Below are positions 17,481 to 26,413 of a stretch of 64,000 bases of DNA, one piece after another (position 1 is the stretch's first letter; each line of letters begins with the position of its first letter). This DNA comes from Pseudomonadota bacterium. GTDB lineage: Bacteria > Pseudomonadota > Gammaproteobacteria > Burkholderiales > Burkholderiaceae_C. A program made the position numbers and the translations under genes. The notes under the pieces are model-generated. The model had not been told where the DNA came from and did no database searches. It saw only the letters and a list, made by a program, of their open reading frames with translations. The stretch spans positions 155,366 through 219,365 of the forward strand of contig JAFEEG010000020.1 in the NCBI GenBank assembly GCA_018241225.1, in the 5' to 3' direction.

Positions 17481-19262
17481 CTACTGGAAGAACTTCTGCA
17501 ACTGCACGAACAGCCGCGGGTTGTGCCCGCCGCCGTCGGTAATGGCCTCGCGCGTGCCGGCACGCCAGGCCAGCGATGCGTTGATGGCGAAGTTGCCCGG
17601 CCGCGCCCACGACACGCCGAAGCCCGCGCCGCGCAGGCTTTGCGTGTTGTTTGTCTCGCTGAGGAACGGGTCCTTGGCGATCTTTCCGCGGGCTGCGTCG
17701 TAGAAGACGTAGGGCGTGACTTCGTCGTTGAGCGACCAGCGCCACTCGACGGTGCCCAGCAAGCCCTCGTCCACCAGCAGCTCACCCGTGGGATAGGCAC
17801 GCACCGCACGCGGGCCGCCCAGGGACAGCTTCTGCGACGGGTCCAGGTTCTTGCCGGCCCACTGTCCGCCCAGGCTCAGGTAGAGCGAGTGCTGCGGCAC
17901 CACCGCCTGCAGGCGCGAGAAGCGGAAGGTCAGCTTGTCGAAGCTGCCTTCGGTCTGCCGGCCGATCTGGTCCACGGCCTCGCTGAGCGGATCGAGGATG
18001 TTCAGCTTGCCGTGGTAGTAGTTGCCCGAGCTGGCCCAGTAGCCGCCGCCCAGCAGGTCGTCGCGCAGTTCCCAGGCCCAGCCCAGGCCCGCGCCGTACA
18101 CGCGCTTCTTCGAGTCGAAGCTGATGGCGTCGAAGTGGTCCGACAGGTCCTGCCAGTCGGCGCCGGCGCGCAGGAACAGGTTCTGCCGGCGCGAGCGGAT
18201 CAGCGGGTAGTTGAGCGACGCGTCCAGGATGTCGGCCGTGCCATGCGCATCGAGCGCGAAGAAGTCGCCGCCCAGTTCGTAGCGCACATGCGCCGCGCCC
18301 ACGCCCACGCGCAGGCCGTCGGCACCGATGGGCGCCTCGTACGACGCGCGCCCGAACACCATGCCCTCGTCCGAGCCCATCAGCCGCAGGTCGATGTTGT
18401 CGCCGATGCCCAAGGGGCTGAGCCAGCGCGCGGTGCCGCCCAGGCGGTAGCGGCCCGATTCCTCGGTGCCGTGGTTGTCCGCGTCCACCGCGAACTCCCA
18501 GCGCGGCGCAGCCGCCACGTCCACCGTCAGGTCGGTGGTACCGGGCTGCGCGCCCTCCTGCAGCGCCGAGGTGACGCGAATGCCCGGCTGGTCCGACAGC
18601 AGGAGCATGGCGCGCTCGTAGTTGGGCGTGTCCACGGCCGTGCCCTGCGTGAGCCGGGAAAGAAAGGCCCGCACGCGCTCTTCGCTGATGGGCGCATCGG
18701 GCGCCACGTTGACCTGCACGCGGCCCAGGCGGCCTTCGATGATGCTGATCTCCACCACGCCATCGCGCACCGTCTGCACCGGCACCACCGCCTGCGCCAG
18801 GAAGTAGCCGCGGTCGCGATACAGCTGCGTGATGGCGGCGGCCAGCTGCTCCAGGTCCGACAGCGTGACGTTGCGCCCGATGTAGGGCTGCGTGACCGCG
18901 TTCAGCGCATCGGCCGGCAGCGCCTGCGCGCCGTTCAGGCGCAGGTCGTTGAGCTTGAAGGCCGTCTGCGGTGCCGGCGTTGCGGGCAAGGCCTGCGTGG
19001 GCGCCCCAGGCGGCGGTGCCGCCTGCGTGACCTGGGCCGCACTGTTGCCGGACGAACAGGCCGTGCAGGGGTTCTGGGTGGGCGTGAGCGTGGTGCTCTC
19101 GATCTGCTGCGACTGGGCCTGCGCGCGCTGCGCGCACGTCATGGCCAGGGCAGCCATCAGCAGCGCGCCCGAGGCCAGGGCGAAGCGCCGCTGTTGCGGC
19201 TGCCTGGCTCCCTGGTCGGTCATGGCGGCTGCCAGTTGCTTGTTCTTCTTGTTGTTCTTCAT
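17481..19262 (-). CDS. TpsB: ShlB/FhaC/HecB-family outer-membrane secretion transporter
   Basis: 593 residues. Long signal peptide (1-50, ending AQAQ) and a Pro/Ala-rich linker with a CTAC pair at about 66-69, then POTRA_2 domain (about 101-178, FKLNDLRLNG to EGRLGRVQV), a second POTRA (about 182-255), and a 16-stranded barrel to the C-terminus. The L6 lid-loop motif reads VRAY at 487-490, a variant of VRGY/F. It moves the TpsA partner through the outer membrane. The start at 19262 overlaps the stop of the CHAT gene by ATGA, and the signal peptide begins there; in-frame sequence further upstream belongs to the CHAT gene in another frame. Confidence 0.94.
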   Translation of the reverse strand: MKNNKKNKQLAAAMTDQGARQPQQRRFALASGALLMAALAMTCAQRAQAQSQQIESTTLTPTQNPCTACSSGNSAAQVTQAAPPPGAPTQALPATPAPQTAFKLNDLRLNGAQALPADALNAVTQPYIGRNVTLSDLEQLAAAITQLYRDRGYFLAQAVVPVQTVRDGVVEISIIEGRLGRVQVNVAPDAPISEERVRAFLSRLTQGTAVDTPNYERAMLLLSDQPGIRVTSALQEGAQPGTTDLTVDVAAAPRWEFAVDADNHGTEESGRYRLGGTARWLSPLGIGDNIDLRLMGSDEGMVFGRASYEAPIGADGLRVGVGAAHVRYELGGDFFALDAHGTADILDASLNYPLIRSRRQNLFLRAGADWQDLSDHFDAISFDSKKRVYGAGLGWAWELRDDLLGGGYWASSGNYYHGKLNILDPLSEAVDQIGRQTEGSFDKLTFRFSRLQAVVPQHSLYLSLGGQWAGKNLDPSQKLSLGGPRAVRAYPTGELLVDEGLLGTVEWRWSLNDEVTPYVFYDAARGKIAKDPFLSETNNTQSLRGAGFGVSWARPGNFAINASLAWRAGTREAITDGGGHNPRLFVQLQKFFQ

Positions 19263-21448
19263 GCCGGGCTCCCTACGGTCATGCGCCAGTTGCCGATGAG
19301 GTTGAAGGGAGCCCAGAAAAATGGGTGCGACAGCTTGGGGTTCTTGAGCACCGCGAGCTGGCCCGCCTGCATGGCGCGCTGCACGTCGTTGCCCTTGGAA
19401 AGTTCGGAATACACGGTGCTCATCAGCACCTCGGTGGCGTCGTCCGACACCGGCCACAGCGAGGCGATGAGCGCGGAGGTGCCAGCTGAGAGGAAGGAGC
19501 GCGTGAAGCCCAGCACCTCGTCGCCCTTGGCAATGCGCCCCAAGCCCGACTCGCAGGCCGACAGCGTGACCAGCGAGGTGCCGCGCATCGGCATCTCGAG
19601 AATCTCGTGCGCCTCCAGGAAGTTCTGCTTGCCGTTCTCGTTGGCCAGCAGGATGCGCGAGTACAGCGGATCGACCTGGTCGGCCTCGGCATGCGCCGCC
19701 ACGTGCACGATGGGCGCGCTGCCCACCGCTTCGCGGAATTGCGTCTTGGTGGCGGCAGCGCCCAGGTAGAGGTTGTTGCGCGGGAAGAGCTGGGCCAGCT
19801 GCTTGACCTCCACCTCGGCGCCGGGCAGGTCGTACTTGGCCTCGATGCGCGGGTTGCCGAAAGCCACCAGGCTCGGCGCCGCGCGCGAGCCGCGCTGCGC
19901 CAGTTGCGTGGCAATGGTCATCGACGGCGCAACGGAAATCGGGTGCGTCTCGATGAGATAGCGCCCGTCGACGCGCAGCGCCTGGAACGGCAGGTAGTGC
20001 AGCGCCCCGTGCGGCACGAACACCAGCCGCTGCCCGGGTGCCAGGCCCAGCGGCGCGATCAGCGCGGCGCCGAGCTTGTCGGCGTTGGTGATGGCATTTC
20101 GCCGCCCGCGCACCACCGAGTTGCGGAAGGTCTCGACCAGCTCGGTGAGCTCGTCGCGCTTGATGGGAATGGAATTGGTCTTGATCTCGTTGGGCCCCAC
20201 CACCCACACCTGCAGCCGGTCGGGCAGCGAGTGGAACTGCACCACGCGCTCGTCGCTCTTGAGCACGCCCTGCAGCGCGGCCAGGTTGGCTGCCTTGGCG
20301 TTCGTGCTGCTTTCGGGTCCGGCCAGTGCTGCGCGGCCGCGCACTGCATCGAGCAGCGCGCGCGAGCGGCTGCGCTCGCTCACTTCCAGCGCGCCGCCTG
20401 CATTGCCGACATCGCTGTACAAGCCCACGGCGCGGTCGAAGATGGACTGCAGGTCGGAGAACAGGCCCATCTTGAATTCCTCGCTGCGGAACTTGGCACG
20501 CACCGCGTCCACGTCCTGCAGTGCGCGTGTCGAGGCGTCGGCCGCGGCCTGCTTCTGGCCCAGTGCGATGTCGCTGCGGGCCACGCCGTCCCAGGCCCAC
20601 ATGCGGGTGTACTGCGCATCGGCGCCGGACTTGTAGCTGGTCAGGCTCATGAATGCGTCACGTGCCTGCTCGGGCTTGTTCTCGGCCAGCAGCAGGCGCG
20701 CCTTGGTGCGCTCGAACTGAGCGGCCAGCGAGGGATCCTTGGGTACGCCCATGGTGGACAGCAACTGGCGCGCGCGCTCGGTGTTGCCCGATTCGATGAG
20801 CGCGTTGACCAGTGAGGCCTGCACCAGCGGCGTGTAGCGCGGCGAACTGTTGGCCAGTGCGGTGTCGTAGCTGAGTACGGCGCCGGAGTAGTCGCCGCGC
20901 CGCGTCTGCACGTCGCCCACCACCTTGTAGGCCGGGCCGATGACCAGCTGCGGGTCCTTGGCCTGATAGCGCATGGCTTCGCGCGCAAACTCCTCGGCCT
21001 TTTCCAACTGGCCCGAGTAGCTGTAGACGATGGCAAGGTCGCGGTTGGCGTAGGCCACCAGCGTCGGGTCGTGCGTGGTGTTGGCCAGGTGCAGCGCCTT
21101 GCTGGCGGCGCGCACGCCCTGGCGGAAGTCGCCCGCCTCGGCCAGTGCCACGGCCTGGCTGCAATACTGGTAGCCCGAGAGCTTGATCGCGTCTTGCGAG
21201 TAGAGGATGGCGCCATCCTGCGTCAGGGCGAAGACGGTGTCGGCATCGGCCAGGCGGGCTTTCTCCTGCTTGGCTGCCGCGGCCTCGGCGTCGGGGACCC
21301 GCGCCTGCCCGAAGGCCTTGGGCGCCACCGCGGTGCCGAGCACCAGCAGCGCGGACAAGAGCCACAAGGACAAAGCAGCTGGATGGCGGCCTGGCCGCGC
21401 CCCCTCCTGGCGAATCTCGACTCGTGTTTTAGTCAGGCACCGTTGCAT
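19259..21448 (-). CDS. exported TPR-CHAT domain protein (caspase-like peptidase family), first gene of the TPS operon
   Basis: 729 residues. A signal peptide (about 20-48: ALSLWLLSALLVLG ending AFGQA) suggests periplasmic location. Residues about 60-330 are helical TPR-type repeats with Ala/Leu/Tyr patterns. The C-terminal CHAT domain (about 440-725) keeps both caspase-clan catalytic residues: His586 in HVAAHAEAD and Cys632 in LSACESG, plus the GDEVLGFTRSFLSAG and LWPVSDDAT motifs of the family. It is probably an active peptidase or a scaffold. Start at 21448 is chosen for the signal peptide; an upstream ATG at 21538 would add 30 Arg-rich residues. Translational coupling to tpsB implies a role in handling or maturing the TpsA exoprotein. 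Confidence 0.88.
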   Translation of the reverse strand: MQRCLTKTRVEIRQEGARPGRHPAALSLWLLSALLVLGTAVAPKAFGQARVPDAEAAAAKQEKARLADADTVFALTQDGAILYSQDAIKLSGYQYCSQAVALAEAGDFRQGVRAASKALHLANTTHDPTLVAYANRDLAIVYSYSGQLEKAEEFAREAMRYQAKDPQLVIGPAYKVVGDVQTRRGDYSGAVLSYDTALANSSPRYTPLVQASLVNALIESGNTERARQLLSTMGVPKDPSLAAQFERTKARLLLAENKPEQARDAFMSLTSYKSGADAQYTRMWAWDGVARSDIALGQKQAAADASTRALQDVDAVRAKFRSEEFKMGLFSDLQSIFDRAVGLYSDVGNAGGALEVSERSRSRALLDAVRGRAALAGPESSTNAKAANLAALQGVLKSDERVVQFHSLPDRLQVWVVGPNEIKTNSIPIKRDELTELVETFRNSVVRGRRNAITNADKLGAALIAPLGLAPGQRLVFVPHGALHYLPFQALRVDGRYLIETHPISVAPSMTIATQLAQRGSRAAPSLVAFGNPRIEAKYDLPGAEVEVKQLAQLFPRNNLYLGAAATKTQFREAVGSAPIVHVAAHAEADQVDPLYSRILLANENGKQNFLEAHEILEMPMRGTSLVTLSACESGLGRIAKGDEVLGFTRSFLSAGTSALIASLWPVSDDATEVLMSTVYSELSKGNDVQRAMQAGQLAVLKNPKLSHPFFWAPFNLIGNWRMTVGSPA

Positions 21449-21651
21449 TCGACCCCCGCGCGCTGCCTGACGAGAGCCGCGCCCTGATGCGCGAGTCCTC
21501 CCGAGACGTCGCGGAAGTGCGCGCCCTGCCTCAGACAACGTGCGGCGCAGTCTAGAAGTGGCCCGTAGGGGTGACCATTCTCAAGACGGTCTAGCCCTTA
21601 CGGCGTAACTGGCCAGGGCCCGAAAAACAAGACCGGTACCATCGACACCCG

Positions 21652-22236
21652 ATGCCCGAAACAGCCACCGCAATGTCCCCCTCGCCAGAGCCCGAAGAAG
21701 CCAAGGCCCCCATCGCACGCCCCACGGCCCGCTTCATGCTCTCGCACCCCGCGCATGCCATTGCGCTGGGCTTCGGCTCGGGCCTCTCGCGCCTGGCGCC
21801 CGGCACCGTAGGCACCCTGTGGGCCTGGGTCGCCTTCGTCGTCATGCAGCACTGGTTTTCAAGCGCCACCATCGGCTGGGTGATCCTCGCATCGCTGCCC
21901 ATCGGCTGGTGGGCCTGCACCGTCACCGCGCGCCACATGCGCGTGGCCGACCCCGGCAGCATCGTGTGGGACGAAATCGTCGCCTTCTGGATCGTGCTGT
22001 GGCTCGTCATGCCCGCCGGCGTGCTTGCGCAGCTGATCGCCTTCGGCCTGTTCCGATACTTCGACGCAGCCAAGCCCGGCCCCGTGGGCTGGGCCGATGC
22101 CCTGTTCAAGCAACGCGATGCCGCACCCGGCCAACTGCGCTGGAGCGCCGCCGGCTTCGGCATCCTCTTCGACGACCTGGTGGCCGCCTTCTGCTCGCTG
22201 CTGGTCATTGCGCTGTGGCGCTTCATCTTCGGCTGA
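21652..22236 (+). CDS. pgpA: phosphatidylglycerophosphatase A
   Basis: 194 residues. PgpA removes the phosphate from phosphatidylglycerol phosphate at the inner membrane to give phosphatidylglycerol. The sequence shows the family pattern GFGSGLSRLAPGTVGTLWAW, then IVWDEIVAFWIVLW (the conserved acidic DE pair), and KPGPVGWAD near the end, with four hydrophobic stretches. Length is normal with a short extra N-terminus. Alternative internal starts at residues 8 or 29 are possible because no clear ribosome-binding site precedes 21652. The next gene starts within the stop codon (TGATG), so the two are cotranscribed; thiL, the frequent upstream neighbour, is absent because the region is divergent with the CHAT gene. 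Confidence 0.93.
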   Translation: MPETATAMSPSPEPEEAKAPIARPTARFMLSHPAHAIALGFGSGLSRLAPGTVGTLWAWVAFVVMQHWFSSATIGWVILASLPIGWWACTVTARHMRVADPGSIVWDEIVAFWIVLWLVMPAGVLAQLIAFGLFRYFDAAKPGPVGWADALFKQRDAAPGQLRWSAAGFGILFDDLVAAFCSLLVIALWRFIFG

Positions 22237-22742
22237 TGAAAGGCATCGATTCGATGGACACCCCCGCACTCGTGGCACTGCTGGCCGACCTGCTGCGCAG
22301 CAAGCAACTGATGATGGCCACGGCCGAAAGCTGCACCGGCGGCCTCATTGCCGGCGCCTGCACCGACCTGGCCGGCTCCAGCGACTGGTTCGAGCGAGGA
22401 TTCGTCACCTACTCGAACGAAGCCAAGACCGAGCTGCTGGGCGTGGATGCCGCGCTCATCGCCGCGCACGGCGCCGTCAGCGAGCCCGTGGCGCGCGCCA
22501 TGGCGGCGGGCGCGGTGGCGCATTCGCGCGCGCAGCTGGCCGTGGCCGTCACCGGTGTGGCCGGCCCCAATGGCGGCAGCGCCGAGAAGCCCGTGGGCAC
22601 CGTCTGGTTCGGCTGGTCGGTGGGCGGCCAGCTTCGCACCGAACGCCGCCGCTTCGAAGGCGACCGCGCCGCCGTGCGCGCCGCCACCGTTCACTACGCA
22701 CTGCAAAACCTCGTCCATCTCATCAGGAACCCGTCGCAATGA
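22236..22742 (+). CDS. pncC: CinA-family protein, nicotinamide-nucleotide amidohydrolase (PncC type)
   Basis: 168 residues, only the C-terminal CinA domain. It deamidates nicotinamide mononucleotide to nicotinate mononucleotide in NAD recycling. Family motifs are present: TAESCTGGLIAGACTDLAGSS, with the nucleophilic Ser in ESCTGG, FVTYSNEAKTELLGV, and AVTGVAGPNGGSAEKPVGTVW. The ATG at 22236 shares a base with the pgpA stop; an ATG at 22254 with AAGG ten bases before it is an alternative. The pgpA-pncC order is common in beta- and gammaproteobacteria. The stop overlaps the next gene by ATGA. Confidence 0.92.
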   Translation: MKGIDSMDTPALVALLADLLRSKQLMMATAESCTGGLIAGACTDLAGSSDWFERGFVTYSNEAKTELLGVDAALIAAHGAVSEPVARAMAAGAVAHSRAQLAVAVTGVAGPNGGSAEKPVGTVWFGWSVGGQLRTERRRFEGDRAAVRAATVHYALQNLVHLIRNPSQ

Positions 22743-23077
22743 GCAACAACAGCAACGACAACAACAGCGCCCCGCTGGTCATCCAGGAAAAGCCCGAACT
22801 GCACCGCTTCGAGGCTACCAAGAACGGCGTGCTGGCCGGCTATGTCGAATACAACGTGCTCAGCGAGGCGCTGATGTTCACCCACACCGAAGTGCTCGAA
22901 GCCTTCGAGGGCCAGGGCGTGGGCTCGGCCCTGGCCAAGCATGTGCTGGCCGAAGCCCGGCAGCGCGGCAAGCAGGTGATTCCGGTGTGCCAGTTCATTG
23001 CCGGCTACATCCGCAAGCACCGCGAGCAGTACGCCGACCTGGTTCGGCCCGACGTGCAGCGGGCCTTCAAGATCTAG
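22739..23077 (+). CDS. GNAT-family N-acetyltransferase (small YidJ/Acetyltransf_CG type)
   Basis: 112 residues of the short GNAT family that includes human GTLF3B and bacterial YidJ. After an Asn-rich N-terminus, HRFEATKNGVLAGYVEYNV and HTEVLEAFEGQGVGSALAKHVL give the core strand and the acetyl-CoA loop (Q-G-x-G-S), and CQFIAGYIRKH is the conserved C-terminal block. The acceptor is unknown. It overlaps the upstream pncC stop by ATGA and meets the convergent YciI-like gene tail to tail with a four-base overlap. Confidence 0.9.
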   Translation: MSNNSNDNNSAPLVIQEKPELHRFEATKNGVLAGYVEYNVLSEALMFTHTEVLEAFEGQGVGSALAKHVLAEARQRGKQVIPVCQFIAGYIRKHREQYADLVRPDVQRAFKI

Positions 23078-23466
23078 CCTGCCTGGCGCACGGCTTCCTG
23101 CACGTCGGGCGGGAAGTCCTCCATCTCCATCACCTGGCGGATCTCGATCACCTCGTTCTCGCCGGCCGGGCAGCGCGAGGCCCATGCAATGGCCTCGTCC
23201 CTGGACTTGACCTGGATCATCCAGTAGCCGCCCAGCACTTCCTTGGCCTCGCTGAAGGGGCCATCGGTGACCTTGGGCTTGCCGCCGGCAAAGCTCACGC
23301 GCGCACCCATCGACGGCGGATGCAGGCCGTCCAGCGCAAGCAGCACGCCGGCCTTTTGCAGGGATTCGTTGTAGCGGCTCATCGAGGCCACGGCTTCGGC
23401 GCTGGGCAGGGTGCCGGGCGCGGCGCTTTCGTAGCCCTTGGGGATCATCAGCATCATGAATCGCAT
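23074..23466 (-). CDS. YciI family protein (DGPF domain)
   Basis: 130 residues, cytoplasmic. It starts MRFMMLMIPKGYES and carries the diagnostic TDGPF-EAKE block (about residues 67-76), GGYWMIQVKSRDEAIAWASRCP, and a C-terminal EIRQVMEMEDF. Proteins of this DGPF/YCII group are small ferredoxin-like folds, often encoded beside ECF sigma factors, and their enzymatic role is not established; no sigma factor gene is adjacent here. AGGA lies upstream of the ATG (AAGGACTACCCC). It is transcribed alone. Confidence 0.9.
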   Translation of the reverse strand: MRFMMLMIPKGYESAAPGTLPSAEAVASMSRYNESLQKAGVLLALDGLHPPSMGARVSFAGGKPKVTDGPFSEAKEVLGGYWMIQVKSRDEAIAWASRCPAGENEVIEIRQVMEMEDFPPDVQEAVRQAG

Positions 23467-23584
23467 GGGGTAGTCCTTTCTGGTGGTTCGAAGGACACGC
23501 CGAATTCGCGCGTCCTGTTCCCACGTCGAACGACCCGGCGCGAAATCGACAGGCCGGGCTGACTTTTCTTGCTTCTCTTGCCGA

Positions 23585-24367
<783 letters not shown>

Positions 24368-24499
24368 CGGGATGCGCTGGCTAAGCCCTCTATGATGCAG
24401 CAGGGCGAGGCCCCGCAACGTGACCATCCGATTCCACCCATTTCGCCGCCGCTTCCTGCGCGCCATCTGCAGCATTCCCTGCGCCGACTCGCTGCGCGT

Positions 24500-25432
24500 A
24501 TGACCGTTACCGTCCGTCCAGGCGCCGCACGCCTGCAATCGCGCAAGGGCCTGGCGTCCGCCCCGGCACCACTGGAAGGTGGCGAAGCCGACCTGCCCGG
24601 CCCCGTCGACTACGCCGGGTTCCTGCAGGTCACGCTGCCGCAACAGGAAAAGGCCGTGGCCAGCCACCGCCTGGGCGACGAGCGCGTCTGGCTCAAGAAG
24701 GCGGGCCCGCGCCACGGCATGGCCCGCTACCGCGCCATGGCGCTGCTGGCGGGGCTGTTCCGCCTGGAGGTGCTCAAGCCGGTGCCCAACCCGGGCGGCG
24801 AGGCTGCCATTGCCATCGAGGCGCGGCGCCTACGCCAATTGGCCGGGGCCGGCCTGCGCGTGCCGCAGGTGCTGGCGCAGCAAAACGACGGCCTGCTGAT
24901 TTCAGACCTGGGTGAAAGCGGACGTAACACCGTGGTGCTGCAAGAGCGCCTGGAGCAGGCCGCGGCAGGCGGTCCGGCCGCACTGGTGGCGGCCTGGCGC
25001 GAAGGCCTGGACGCCATTGCCCTGGCGCATGCGCGGGGCTGCTACCTGAGCCAGGCCTTCGACCGCAACCTGGTGATGTGTCCCGATGGCGTGATCGGCT
25101 ACATCGACTTCGAGGACGACCCGGGCGAAACACTGGGCCTGGACGAATGCCAGGCGCGCGACTGGCTCAGCTACCTGCACTCCACCGCCATGCTGGTGCA
25201 CGCGGCCGCGCCGCAGCAGGCGGGCGCCCATTGGCACGAGGTGCTCGCAGATGCCGGCGAGACCGTGCGCGAACGGCTGCTGCAGGCCGCGCGGAACATG
25301 CGCTGGTTGCGCCAGCTGCCCAAGAGCCGGCGCTGGGGCCGCGACACGCAGCGCGTGCGCGCCGCCGCGAGCCTGCTGGCGCGCTGGTACAGCCTGAACG
25401 GGCAGGTCTTCGCTGCACCAACTCGTTACTAA
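24500..25432 (+). CDS. protein-kinase-like fold protein (BUD32/LPS-kinase type), function unknown
   Basis: 310 residues. The pattern is that of a small protein-kinase-like fold: VWLKKAG (Lys66/67 as nucleotide Lys), IEARRLRQL (Glu107 as the pairing acid), a hinge near LLISDLGE, a catalytic-loop equivalent [12 protein letters not shown] (Asp188, Asn190) and a metal loop [10 protein letters not shown] (Asp203). The loop lacks the canonical HRD, as in heptose or antibiotic kinases. The C-terminal 80 residues are helical and basic. It could phosphorylate a sugar or lipid A core, or a protein. The ATG at 24500 is used; an in-frame ATG near 24396 is possible. An FHA-domain gene follows, an attractive phospho-reader partner. 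Confidence 0.6.
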   Translation: MTVTVRPGAARLQSRKGLASAPAPLEGGEADLPGPVDYAGFLQVTLPQQEKAVASHRLGDERVWLKKAGPRHGMARYRAMALLAGLFRLEVLKPVPNPGGEAAIAIEARRLRQLAGAGLRVPQVLAQQNDGLLISDLGESGRNTVVLQERLEQAAAGGPAALVAAWREGLDAIALAHARGCYLSQAFDRNLVMCPDGVIGYIDFEDDPGETLGLDECQARDWLSYLHSTAMLVHAAAPQQAGAHWHEVLADAGETVRERLLQAARNMRWLRQLPKSRRWGRDTQRVRAAASLLARWYSLNGQVFAAPTRY

Positions 25433-25466
25433 TTCCCCTGGTGATTACCCAATATGGTGGATTGAA

Positions 25467-25483
25467 TTGCGGCACTGCCGCAA
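25467..25483. repeat. inverted repeat in the FHA gene leader
   Basis: TTGCGGC-ACT-GCCGCAA, a perfect 7-base-pair repeat with a three-base loop, lies between the kinase-like gene and the FHA gene. It may be an operator or an mRNA hairpin. There is no T run on the plus strand. Confidence 0.45.
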
Positions 25484-25535
25484 AGAAGATACCGCCTCTC
25501 GCCAATGCACCTTGGCGTGCAGGGAGAAAATCACC

Positions 25536-25973
25536 ATGCCCAAATTGCTCCTCATGGATGCGACCGGCCACATTCGCCAGATTCCGCTCGCAGTCCCCAC
25601 CGTCTCGCTTGGCCGCAGCCCGGCCAGCGACGTCGTGCTCGATTCCAAGCGCGCGAGTCGCGAGCATGCGCTGATCGAAGTCGACGGCCCCAAGGTGGTC
25701 ATCGTCGACATGCACAGCCTCAACGGCACCCTGGTCAATGGCGAACTCATCGACCGGCACCAGCTCGCGCACGGCGACTCGATCGAGATCGGCACCGTCG
25801 AGCTGCGCTACGTGGCGCTGGACCAGGTGCTCAGCGAAGACGAGGCACTGCGCCTGCTTACCGCGCCCAACCTGCAGGCGTCCACCCAGCTGGGCGATTG
25901 GGACGACTGGGACTACGACACCGAACGTGACCAGCCCAAGGAACCGGTGCTGCGGCGCCGCCAGCACCATTGA
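25536..25973 (+). CDS. FHA-domain phosphopeptide-binding protein
   Basis: 145 residues, cytoplasmic. A single forkhead-associated domain occupies about 20-95 with the conserved sites LGRSPASDVVL (Gly-Arg), SREH (Ser-x-x-His) and HSLNGTLVNG (Asn-Gly), which together bind phosphothreonine peptides. The C-terminal 45 residues are acidic and aromatic (LGDWDDWDYDTE) and probably unstructured. The start at 25536 is supported by AGGGAG nine bases upstream. The preceding same-strand gene encodes a kinase-like protein about 100 bases away. No type VI secretion or Ser/Thr phosphatase gene is near. Confidence 0.92.
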   Translation: MPKLLLMDATGHIRQIPLAVPTVSLGRSPASDVVLDSKRASREHALIEVDGPKVVIVDMHSLNGTLVNGELIDRHQLAHGDSIEIGTVELRYVALDQVLSEDEALRLLTAPNLQASTQLGDWDDWDYDTERDQPKEPVLRRRQHH

Positions 25974-25987
25974 GGCCGGCGGCCTCA
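25971..25987. terminator. U-less hairpin joining two convergent stop codons
   Basis: TGAGGCC-GGC-GGCCTCA. The first three bases are the stop codon of the FHA gene and the last three are the stop (reverse strand) of the PIN gene, so the palindrome is exactly the space between the two reading frames. No T run follows. Confidence 0.45.
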
Positions 25988-26413
25988 GCCTGCTTCCGGC
26001 GCGTAGCGCGCCGCCACTGTCACGCCCAGGGCAGACAGTGGCTTGCGCATCACCAGCACCGCGCGGTCCTTGCTGAGAAGGCGCGCGCGATGCGCCACCG
26101 CCAGGTCGATGAACACCTGGTCGTCCGGATCTTCGCAGCGGCAGGCGGCCACGGGCGCCGCCGGCACGTCATGCGCCTGCACATCGAAGGCGGCCAGCAC
26201 CTGCTGCGCGCTGCGCTGCATGCGCGCCAGCCGCGCCACGATGAGCGGATAGCCCAGCACCCGGGCCAGTTCGTCGCGCATGGCCGCGGTGGCGATCCAG
26301 CGCAGCTCGCCGCTCGCCAGGGCGCCTTTCAATGGCTCGCACGCCGGGTCGTCGAACACCAGCAGGTCCAGCGCCAGGTTGGTGTCCAGGACGACAGGCG
26401 CGCTCGTGCTCAT
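25985..26413 (-). CDS. PIN-domain ribonuclease-like protein (putative toxin component, COG1569 type)
   Basis: 142 residues of the PIN fold. Acidic active-site candidates are Asp10 (VVLDTNLALD), Glu in MRDELARVL, and the pair in DPDDQVFIDLA; the end block RLLSKDRAVLVM matches the family. Such proteins cut RNA with Mg2+ or Mn2+, often as VapC-like toxins. No antitoxin-sized gene is present on either side. Instead the ATG overlaps the stop of the upstream rRNA methyltransferase gene by ATGA, suggesting a role in RNA metabolism under shared translation. The stop is convergent with the FHA gene. Confidence 0.85.
   Translation of the reverse strand: MSTSAPVVLDTNLALDLLVFDDPACEPLKGALASGELRWIATAAMRDELARVLGYPLIVARLARMQRSAQQVLAAFDVQAHDVPAAPVAACRCEDPDDQVFIDLAVAHRARLLSKDRAVLVMRKPLSALGVTVAARYAPEAG

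Noticed and set aside
25985..26413. Complete VapBC-type toxin-antitoxin pair
   Set aside because: No antitoxin-sized gene on either side; only the PIN protein is present.
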